Below, piece by piece: positions 5,982 to 10,778 of a DNA stretch of 10,778 nt; positions within the stretch are counted from its first letter, which is position 1, and the number at the start of each line of letters is the position of its first letter. Under the pieces are notes generated by a model. It was not told where the DNA came from. It saw nothing but the letters and a program-made list of their open reading frames with translations, and did no database searches. Source of the stretch: Spirochaetaceae bacterium (GTDB taxonomy: Bacteria > Spirochaetota > Spirochaetia > UBA9216); assembly GCA_028527945.1 (NCBI GenBank), contig JAQQAK010000211.1:1-10778 (forward strand), given 5' to 3'. Position numbers and translations under genes: made by a program.

Positions 5982-6704
5982 TTGAAGGTTAATATAGCAA
6001 TAGTTGGAGAATTTCGTGAGGATTTGCTCCCTCATACATCTTTAACACAGTCACTTGATTATTTATCTGAAGATTCTGAGTTTTCAATAGAGTATAAGTG
6101 GATTGATACATCCCTTCTGGAAAATGAACCCCAAAAAGCATTATCAGGTTTTCATGGAATCTGGAGCGCTCCAGGAAGTCCTTTTAAAAGCCTTGATGGC
6201 GCAGTTAACGCAATACAATATGCTCGTGAAAATAATATTCCTCACCTTGGTACCTGTGCTGGATTTCAGCATACTGTTATAGAAATAGCAAGAAATATGC
6301 TTGGATATGAAGAAGCCCAGCATGAAGAATATGATTCAGAATCTTCTCTATTATTTGTGAATAAACTTGTTTGCTCTTTAGCTGGTAAAACTATGAAGAT
6401 TCAGATAAAAGACGGGACAAAAGCATTTCAGTGGTATGAAAAAGCAGAAGCTGAAGAAAACTATTATTGTAATTTTGGAATTAATCCTGAATTTCAGGAT
6501 AAGCTTACACATTCTGAGCTGGTTTTTTCCGGTGTTGATAAAGACGGAGAAATTCGTATTATTGAATTGAAGGATAAAGATTTTTTCATCTCGACATTAT
6601 TTGTTCCACAATCCAGATCAACAAGAGACGAGCCTCATCCTATAATAAGAGGATTTGTCAATTCAGCATACAGACAGGCTTTGAAAGATAACAAGCCAGA
6701 GTAA
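5982..6704 (+). CDS. Glutamine-amidotransferase-like protein, CTP synthase C-terminal region-related (seleno)protein family
   Basis: A 240-residue class I amidotransferase fold, comparable to the glutaminase half of CTP synthase but free-standing. FHGIWSAPGSPFKSLDGAVN (57-76) gives the oxyanion-side strand and loop, and IPHLGTCAGFQHTVIE (86-101) is the nucleophile elbow with Cys92 encoded by TGT. Some relatives carry selenocysteine at this point. In CTP synthase the His and Glu of the triad lie in a Q-F-H-P-E motif; the matching segment here reads LFVPQ (206-210), so both residues are replaced (Val208, Gln210). Glutaminase activity is therefore doubtful and a different chemistry is likely. 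The start is a TTG with GGAGG (5969-5973) nine bases upstream; there is no ATG that would keep the conserved N-terminal strand VNIAIVGEF. The Crp/Fnr gene follows after 18 bases. Confidence 0.82.
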   Translation: MKVNIAIVGEFREDLLPHTSLTQSLDYLSEDSEFSIEYKWIDTSLLENEPQKALSGFHGIWSAPGSPFKSLDGAVNAIQYARENNIPHLGTCAGFQHTVIEIARNMLGYEEAQHEEYDSESSLLFVNKLVCSLAGKTMKIQIKDGTKAFQWYEKAEAEENYYCNFGINPEFQDKLTHSELVFSGVDKDGEIRIIELKDKDFFISTLFVPQSRSTRDEPHPIIRGFVNSAYRQALKDNKPE

Positions 6705-6722
6705 ATCAAAAGAGGAATAGTT

Positions 6723-7289
6723 TTGGAAGATTTCCTTTATAACTTACTGAAAGATGATATAAAGGTCAAAGATAAAATCTCCACATTCTCAACTCTGTTC
6801 AGGCTTAAAAGATTAAAAAAAGATAATTTTGTTGTTAGGATAGATGATTTAAATGATCGTGTAGGCTTTCTTAAAGAAGGGGTTTTGCGTTCTTTTGTTT
6901 CAGATTATGAAGGCAATGAAGCAAATGTCAGGTTTATACAAGCTTATGATATTATAAGTGGAGGTTTTTCATTTAATACTCCAAGCCCTGTTAATATTCA
7001 GGCAATTACAAATGCTGAAGCATATTTTGTCAGTTGGAAGGAGCTTCAACAATTTTTAAGTAGTAACCGTGAGTTTTTGCATTTTCTTAATAAGTATCTT
7101 GCGAAAGGTTCTCAAAAAACTACTGAATTACTTTCTAACTTTATACGACTTAACGCGGAAGGCCGATATAAAATATTTATTAAAGAATATCCTGAATTAT
7201 TAGAGTTAATTCCTCATTATCATATAGCTAATTTCCTTGGTATTTCACCTGTTCAGCTAAGCAGAATAAGAAAAAATGATGATTTTTAA
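6723..7289 (+). CDS. Crp/Fnr-family transcriptional regulator
   Basis: A 188-residue protein with an N-terminal effector domain and a short C-terminal DNA-binding domain, the layout common in Bacteroidetes-type Crp/Fnr regulators. Residues 48-82 (GFLKEGVLRSFVSDYEGNEA... and the I-S-G-G-F-S-F loop) match the jelly-roll part; IPHYHIANFLGISPVQLSRIRK (163-184) is the helix-turn-helix, with S-R-I-R in the recognition helix. There is no cysteine anywhere in the protein, so an Fnr-type iron-sulphur cluster is excluded, and the Arg/Ser phosphate-binding motif of Crp is not obvious, so the ligand is unknown. The TTG start is backed by AGAGGAA (6711-6717) five bases upstream. It is probably co-transcribed with the amidotransferase-like gene. 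A palindrome of Crp/Fnr geometry lies just downstream, before the flavodoxin gene. Confidence 0.85.
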   Translation: MEDFLYNLLKDDIKVKDKISTFSTLFRLKRLKKDNFVVRIDDLNDRVGFLKEGVLRSFVSDYEGNEANVRFIQAYDIISGGFSFNTPSPVNIQAITNAEAYFVSWKELQQFLSSNREFLHFLNKYLAKGSQKTTELLSNFIRLNAEGRYKIFIKEYPELLELIPHYHIANFLGISPVQLSRIRKNDDF

Positions 7290-7293
7290 TTAT

Positions 7294-7343
7294 ATGAGAC
7301 TATTTTCAAACTTGTTGCTTATTTTTGAAAGAAATCATCTCAT
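7294..7343. repeat. Nested AT-rich inverted repeat after the Crp/Fnr gene
   Basis: ATGAGA (7294-7299) matches TCTCAT (7338-7343), and inside it TTTCAAA (7304-7310) matches TTTGAAA (7324-7330) around a 13-base loop. It begins five bases after the Crp/Fnr stop codon. No GC-rich stem and no T-tract, so it is a poor intrinsic terminator; it could be a weak transcript end or part of the control region with the palindrome that overlaps its right end. Confidence 0.4.
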
Positions 7344-7358
7344 TAACAAATGTTAATG
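7341..7358. promoter_or_regulatory. Putative Crp/Fnr-type operator: perfect palindrome CATTAACA-AA-TGTTAATG
   Basis: Eight-base arms are exact reverse complements with a two-base centre. The core TTAAC-N4-GTTAA has the same half-site length and spacing as the known Fnr site TTGAT-N4-ATCAA. It lies 52 bases after the stop of a Crp/Fnr-family gene and 59 bases before the flavodoxin ATG. A possible -10 (TATAAC, 7388-7393) would place its centre roughly 50 bases before transcription start, a position from which Crp/Fnr proteins often activate. Binding by the adjacent regulator is inferred. Confidence 0.55.
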
Positions 7359-7417
7359 CCGTGTTTCTTTAGAAAACGTATTTTCAATATAACTATTATC
7401 GCAAGGAGATAAATTTT

Positions 7418-7909
7418 ATGAAAATACTTGTTACTTATTATTCCAGAACCGGAAATACAAGAAAGGTCGCGGAAGCAATTTCTGAGACAATTGGTGAAGA
7501 CTCAGAGTTTAAGAAGATTGAAGATGTTACTTCTTTTGAAAATTATGATTTAATATTTATTGGTTTTCCTGTTTATCAATTTGGTGTGCCAAGAGATGTC
7601 AAAAAAATTTTAAATGGATTAAACAGAAAAAAAGTTGCTTGCTTTATTACTCATGCAATGCCTGAGAATGCTCCTCTATTTGGAAAGCAAATTGATAACT
7701 GTAAATCTGCTTTAGCAGGAAATGAAGTCATTGAGATTTTTTCATGTCAGGGGGAATTATCTGAAAAAACTGCCATGCAAATGGCTAATTCGGAAAATGA
7801 ATCTATGAGAACATTTGCAAAAATGAGAAAAAATACTCTTAATCATCCTGATAAATCTGATCTTGATAATTCCAGGCAATTTGCCAGGTTTGTAATTGAA
7901 TCTCTATGA
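7418..7909 (+). CDS. Flavodoxin family protein
   Basis: A 163-residue single-domain flavodoxin fold. The N-terminal strand MKILVTYYS is followed by S-R-T-G-N-T (9-14), the FMN phosphate-binding loop S/T-x-T-G-x-T. YDLIFIGFPVYQFGVPRDVK (43-62) forms the second flavin-contact region, and VACFITHAMPE (74-84) and IEIFSCQGEL (110-119) are the next core strands. It is expected to carry low-potential electrons in the cytoplasm through bound FMN; the redox partner is unknown. AAGGAGAT (7403-7410) fixes the start. It stands alone between a Crp/Fnr-type palindrome upstream and a terminator hairpin downstream, so it probably has its own promoter controlled by the neighbouring regulator. The C-terminal part (NPLNHPDKSDL-like region) contains a conserved T-L-x-H-P-D segment seen in this stand-alone flavodoxin subgroup. 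Confidence 0.88.
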   Translation: MKILVTYYSRTGNTRKVAEAISETIGEDSEFKKIEDVTSFENYDLIFIGFPVYQFGVPRDVKKILNGLNRKKVACFITHAMPENAPLFGKQIDNCKSALAGNEVIEIFSCQGELSEKTAMQMANSENESMRTFAKMRKNTLNHPDKSDLDNSRQFARFVIESL

Positions 7910-7945
7910 TTGAGTTGAAGATTTTAAACTTCTCTCTCTTATATA

Positions 7946-7979
7946 AAACTCCCCCAATGTCATGGGGGAGTTTATATTT
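7946..7979 (+). terminator. Terminator hairpin after the flavodoxin gene
   Basis: AAACTCCCCCA (7946-7956) pairs perfectly with TGGGGGAGTTT (7963-7973) over a six-base loop; pairing extends outward with TATA/TATA apart from one extra A. It is 37 bases after the stop. The following TTTATATTT is T-rich though broken, and the A-rich left flank could let the hairpin also work for minus-strand transcription arriving from the convergent phosphatase gene. Confidence 0.75.
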
Positions 7980-7984
7980 CTGAT

Positions 7985-8017
7985 CAACACCCCGGAGCAG
8001 CGCTCCGGGGCATGTTG
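7985..8017. repeat. Strong GC-rich hairpin between convergent genes
   Basis: CCCCGGAGC (7990-7998) and GCTCCGGGG (8002-8010) pair perfectly over a three-base loop, and CAACA/TGTTG (7985-7989, 8013-8017) extends the stem past a two-base bulge. It is strikingly GC-rich in this AT-rich region and has no T-tract on either side. It may be a transcription barrier, an RNA-protecting structure, or a member of a dispersed repeat family. Confidence 0.6.
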
Positions 8018-8078
8018 GTTCTGCAGGAAATATGTTTAGACGGTCGGGATTCATTCACAAAATAAGGATAATTATTCA

Positions 8079-8107
8079 TGTGTAATGATTACACAGTAGA
8101 ATTACAC
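8079..8107. repeat. Three ATTACAC boxes, two forming a perfect inverted repeat
   Basis: TGTGTAAT (8079-8086) and ATTACACA (8088-8095) are exact reverse complements around one base, and a third ATTACAC follows in direct orientation at 8101-8107, 13 bases from the second. It resembles an operator, but it lies between the 3' ends of convergent genes where no promoter is expected. No function can be assigned. Confidence 0.4.
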
Positions 8108-8152
8108 TTAAGTTTTTTGCGAGAGATTCCCCCCTCCCGTCAAGCAATATTT

Positions 8153-10291
8153 TTAGTTAGCTTCTACGTGAGCAATAACATTGCCTTTTTTGTATTTCAG
8201 GGTAACAGAATAACCATCAGCTGTAATGTTTTTAAAGGTTCCGTTAATGTTGTCAGCGTGAATAAGAGTAAAATCTGCTGGTGCTGATAATTCGTAACCG
8301 GAGAAATCCAGCTTCAAATCTACTCCTTCAAGGTAAGCTCCTCCGGAAATTTCAACTTGTGTAACATCTGCGTCCATCCCAACAGAAAGAGTTCCTGCAT
8401 CCATAACCAAATTGCTTAATTCCAAAGCTCCTTCAGCATCAACAGCCAAAGTACCACCTGTAGCATAAACGTCTCCGATTCCAAAGGCCTGGGAGGACTG
8501 TGCTTCCAGTGTTCCTTCAGCAAGAACTGTTCCGCCGCTGTAAGAATTGTTTCCTGTAAGGGTTAAAATACCGCTTCCCTTTTTAGTCAGTTTGCCCTGA
8601 CCGCTTATGTCGTTTCTCCACCAGTCATGGGCATTAAAGCGTCCCTTTGCCGCGTCCATGTTTACAGTTACATCACCCAAAAATGCTCCGTATCCGTCAG
8701 AAGCCTCTACAAGGTTCAAGCGGCCCCAGCCGTTTGTAGAATCAAGAAGGGGATAACCGGAATCAAGTGAAGTTGTGTAAAGAACAGCTCTCCTCTGAGC
8801 ATCTGTCAGATAAGGTTGTCTTGTTTTTAAAAGCGCCTCAGCTCCTTTGGGAACAATGGGCTCAAGACCCTTGGTTCCGTTTTGAGGAAGCCCATAGGTT
8901 AAACGGAATTTATAGGTTTCTTTCAAGGCCTCATGGTTGGAAAACCAGTTATTGTTGAAAACATCTACATTCATCGTTCCATCAGCTTTGACAAAACTTC
9001 CCTCTGTAACGTTTCTATGAGCATAATCATAAAGGTTCATTCCTTCGGCTTCTGCTTTTTGGCCAAAATAGGAAAAAGCCTGCTCATAAGCAGCTTCTGC
9101 GGTGTCCTGATTATGGTTAAGAGCCGCGGCCGCTACCATTAATGCCTGAATACGTCCGCCTATAACATCTACCGGAGAGTGCATACCGGCAATAATCCTG
9201 TTTTCGCCAAGATCAGAACCTCTCATAACATTTTCAGCAAATCGTTCTGGAAGCATGTAGGCATAGGCTAAAGACGACAATACTCCAGCGTTTGTATGGC
9301 CACTGGGATATCCGTTGTCTTTTCGTCGGTTTTCTGTATCTGCACTATAGAGGCCCTTTTTTTCCTTGCTGGAACTGTGAGCTCTACGGGCGCAGTATAA
9401 GCCGGGAATAAGTTTGACATTTGAATTATAGGAATCAATACGTTTTTCTATCAATTCTCTGTCAGCGCTGGAACCATCTACCACATCAGAAAAAGTTTCT
9501 ACACCCAGAAACTCAATTCCGCCATCATCGTTCATTCGCCATGGGCGAGGGGTTGCAAATACATATTTGGGGCCGCTTGTTGAGGCGTAATAGTCTCTGA
9601 ACAGACTTGCCAAAGAAACCATTTTGCCTAAAGTTGAGTCCTTTTTTCCACCGTATTCGGTAAAGCTGTCGTTATTATCCGGTTTATAGCGCTTGTTTTC
9701 TGTAACATCAGTGATGAGGATAGGATTAAAACTGGCATAAGCTCCGGAGTTTTTAGCATAATCTTCTGTTAATGGACCAAATCCATCTATGACACTATAG
9801 TTTTTGCAGCGGATATCATCAAGAAAAGCATAATATTCCTGTTTTTTGGTGCGGGTTGATGTTACTTTTACAACATACTGAATATTAGCCTTCCATGTTT
9901 CAGCATCTTTAATTTCTGTACCTGCCGGTAAATAATCATCTGGCCCAGGTCCGTCACCAGCCTTGTATCCATCAACGTCACGTGAATAATCACCGGCTGT
10001 TGTTTGCCAAGTCTCTGTAGTTCCCTGCCAGATATTATTAATACCCTTCAAAGCATAATCAACTGGGTTTGTATCACGATAAAAACGTCCATTCCCGTCA
10101 TTACGTGAAATATAATCTACAGCAGGTAGTGGTTCGCTTACCTTTGGTAGCTCGACAATGAACTCATGCTGAACCCCTTCGGGGATAGATGGTTTTAATG
10201 CCTGCTGACTGTCTGAATTGTCTACACTGTTACAGCTACCCAGAATTAATATCATAGGTATAAGAACAAGCATACTGCATTTTGTTTTCAT
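8153..10291 (-). CDS. Lipoprotein acid phosphatase (PAP2 superfamily) with autotransporter-associated beta-strand repeat
   Basis: A 712-residue protein. The N-terminus has Lys residues, a hydrophobic stretch and the lipobox L-G-S-C with Cys20, so it should be a membrane-anchored lipoprotein outside the cytoplasm. All PAP2 motifs are present: K-x6-R-P at 242-250 (KYVFATPRP), PSGH at 329-332, and R-x5-H-x3-D at 365-375 (Arg365, His371, Asp375). This predicts a vanadate-sensitive phosphomonoesterase using a phospho-histidine intermediate. The 75-odd residues between motifs 1 and 2 are longer than usual. From about 563, GQGKLTKKGSGILTLTGNNS with YSGGTVLAEGTL is a typical autotransporter-associated beta-strand repeat, and the rest continues as beta-rich passenger-like sequence to the end. 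There is no C-terminal translocator barrel. The ATG at 10291 is chosen because AAAGGAGC lies just upstream (10296-10303); a TTG seven codons earlier is not supported. G+C is higher than in most neighbours. Confidence 0.9.
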   Translation of the reverse strand: MKTKCSMLVLIPMILILGSCNSVDNSDSQQALKPSIPEGVQHEFIVELPKVSEPLPAVDYISRNDGNGRFYRDTNPVDYALKGINNIWQGTTETWQTTAGDYSRDVDGYKAGDGPGPDDYLPAGTEIKDAETWKANIQYVVKVTSTRTKKQEYYAFLDDIRCKNYSVIDGFGPLTEDYAKNSGAYASFNPILITDVTENKRYKPDNNDSFTEYGGKKDSTLGKMVSLASLFRDYYASTSGPKYVFATPRPWRMNDDGGIEFLGVETFSDVVDGSSADRELIEKRIDSYNSNVKLIPGLYCARRAHSSSKEKKGLYSADTENRRKDNGYPSGHTNAGVLSSLAYAYMLPERFAENVMRGSDLGENRIIAGMHSPVDVIGGRIQALMVAAAALNHNQDTAEAAYEQAFSYFGQKAEAEGMNLYDYAHRNVTEGSFVKADGTMNVDVFNNNWFSNHEALKETYKFRLTYGLPQNGTKGLEPIVPKGAEALLKTRQPYLTDAQRRAVLYTTSLDSGYPLLDSTNGWGRLNLVEASDGYGAFLGDVTVNMDAAKGRFNAHDWWRNDISGQGKLTKKGSGILTLTGNNSYSGGTVLAEGTLEAQSSQAFGIGDVYATGGTLAVDAEGALELSNLVMDAGTLSVGMDADVTQVEISGGAYLEGVDLKLDFSGYELSAPADFTLIHADNINGTFKNITADGYSVTLKYKKGNVIAHVEAN

Positions 10292-10597
10292 TTTTGCTCC
10301 TTTCTTGCGCAATCGATAAGAGGATTTTCTTTGCGCGAAACATGAATATCTTTCAAATTTTTATTTTAAAAAGATCCTGATGAACTTATAAAATGATTAA
10401 CAAAAAATATGAGTTTAACGTTATGGTTTGGTTATTTTTACATCATGAATTATTTGCAGGTAAAATTAACACAAGGTGATAATTTTATATGGATAGAAAC
10501 TTCCCCACCTAAATATAGAGCCTCTTCAAGACCCCGGTTGGGTTTTGAAAGAGCTCCCATAAATTGTTATTTTAAGCGGGGAATTGATTATTTTAGT
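10292..10597. other. Intergenic region upstream of the phosphatase gene
   Basis: About 306 bases without a convincing gene. Near the phosphatase start are a perfect TTGCGCAA palindrome (10305-10312) and a related TTTGCGCGAAA (10330-10340), 26 bases apart, in the expected 5' leader or promoter zone of the minus-strand gene. The middle is AT-rich; a minus-strand TTGAAA (near 10351-10356) could be a -35 but no good -10 pairs with it. The right part holds the nested inverted repeat described separately. An open plus-strand frame at 10409-10630 has no ribosome site or protein-like character. Confidence 0.5.
10501..10583. repeat. Long nested inverted repeat, 83 bases
   Basis: The ends TTCCCC (10501-10506) and GGGGAA (10578-10583) are exact reverse complements. 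Inside, 10518-10556 folds into a separate stem of about 16 pairs: GAG, CTC, TTCAAG, ACCC on the left against GGGT, TTTGAA, GAG, CTC on the right, with only two single-base bulges, one G-T pair and a five-base CGGTT loop. It lies 14 bases after the stop of the partial minus-strand gene and could serve as its terminator, but no T-tract follows on either strand. A structured RNA or small non-coding mobile repeat is equally possible. Confidence 0.55.
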
Positions 10598-10778
10598 TTA
10601 GTTTTCACCTTTTGGTCTAATAGAAAATAGGCTATCTAAATCAACACCATTTTCCTGCAAAATGCTTATTGCAATATTAAAATAATCTTTTAAATAAGGT
10701 TCATTTATATCCAATTTTCGTAAAAGTTTAACAGCATCCATTGCGTAATTAGTCGATTTTTCTTTGTCTGGAATTGAT
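10598..10778 (-). CDS. Unidentified protein, C-terminal 59 residues (5' end outside window)
   Basis: On the minus strand a frame is open from the right edge to a TAA at 10600-10598. The 59 residues read as an amphipathic helical tail (STNYAMDAVKLLRKLDI, then YLKDYFNIAISILQENGVDL) ending SLFSIRPKGEN. I do not recognise the family. The peptide looks like real coding sequence, with a natural mix of charged and hydrophobic positions, and the frame ends just before the nested inverted repeat at 10583. It is transcribed toward the phosphatase gene, but over 300 bases lie between them. Confidence 0.55.
   Translation of the reverse strand, partial: SIPDKEKSTNYAMDAVKLLRKLDINEPYLKDYFNIAISILQENGVDLDSLFSIRPKGEN

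Noticed and set aside
2..7909. Integron cassette array
   Set aside because: Co-oriented, unrelated small genes suggested this, but no repeated attC-like sites with GTTRRRY/RYYYAAC cores follow the genes, and several genes share tight operon spacing.
7839..8054. Minus-strand frame across the end of the flavodoxin gene and the two hairpins
   Set aside because: It runs through a terminator and a perfect hairpin, has no ribosome site, and the peptide is explained by the inverted repeats.
8078..8287. Plus-strand frame beginning in the ATTACAC repeats
   Set aside because: Most of it is antisense to the end of the phosphatase gene, whose beta-repeat tail is clearly coding on the minus strand.
10289..10312. 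TTG start at 10312 for the phosphatase lipoprotein
   Set aside because: The ATG at 10291 has AAAGGAGC directly upstream and gives a normal lipoprotein signal; the TTG would place that ribosome site inside the gene.
10409..10630. Plus-strand 73-codon frame upstream of the phosphatase gene
   Set aside because: It crosses the nested inverted repeat and runs into the minus-strand partial gene; there is no Shine-Dalgarno sequence and the peptide is not protein-like.
1..10778. CRISPR array, tRNA, rRNA or insertion sequence
   Set aside because: No regularly spaced repeats, no tRNA-like cloverleaf with a T-loop motif, no rRNA segments and no transposase-like reading frame were seen on either strand.

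Overview
The window is AT-rich bacterial DNA with compact, mostly co-oriented genes. Eleven complete or partial plus-strand genes fill positions 2-7909. A large minus-strand gene occupies 8153-10291, and the 3' end of another minus-strand gene runs off the right edge. The organism is probably a low-GC diderm: the large minus-strand protein combines a lipoprotein signal with an autotransporter-associated beta-strand repeat, as is typical of Gram-negative cell envelopes. Host-associated spirochaetes (Treponema-like) fit this mixture of gene families best, but that is inference; no ribosomal or other phylogenetic marker is present.

Left block (2-1928): the C-terminal part of a GNAT acetyltransferase, an S66 serine peptidase of the LD-carboxypeptidase/MccF class with its whole Ser-Glu-His triad, and a LysE/RhtB-type exporter only 26 bases further on. 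Acetyltransferase plus MccF-like peptidase plus exporter matches the logic of self-immunity to microcin C-like peptidyl-nucleotides, so a detoxification role is a reasonable hypothesis. Next come a class I SAM methyltransferase (2117-2971), with a perfect TGACGTA-N7-TACGTCA inverted repeat just before its ribosome binding site and a clear terminator after it, and a small DUF2000 protein (3086-3487) that lacks a recognisable Shine-Dalgarno sequence.

Middle block (3719-5911): a tightly packed three-gene set made of an XRE regulator with a DUF5680-like C-terminal domain, a TPR-like helical-repeat protein, and a protein built from repeated helix-hairpin-helix-like modules (DUF4332-like). Spacing of 15-27 bases suggests one operon. 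No function is known for this combination; it is the best candidate here for an undescribed module.

Right plus-strand block (5982-7909): a glutamine-amidotransferase-like protein of the 'CTP synthase C-terminal region-related (seleno)protein' type, which keeps the elbow Cys but has lost the CTP-synthase His and Glu; a Crp/Fnr-family regulator without any cysteine; and a flavodoxin. The first two begin at TTG codons behind good ribosome binding sites and are 18 bases apart. Between regulator and flavodoxin lies a perfect 18-bp palindrome containing TTAAC-N4-GTTAA, the geometry of a Crp/Fnr-family operator. This suggests that the regulator controls the flavodoxin.

Minus-strand block: a 712-residue lipoprotein phosphatase with all three PAP2 motifs and a C-terminal beta-strand repeat region but no translocator barrel. 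It is visibly richer in G+C than most of its neighbours and is flanked by strong hairpin structures: two tandem hairpins near 7946-8017, and a long nested inverted repeat at 10501-10583.
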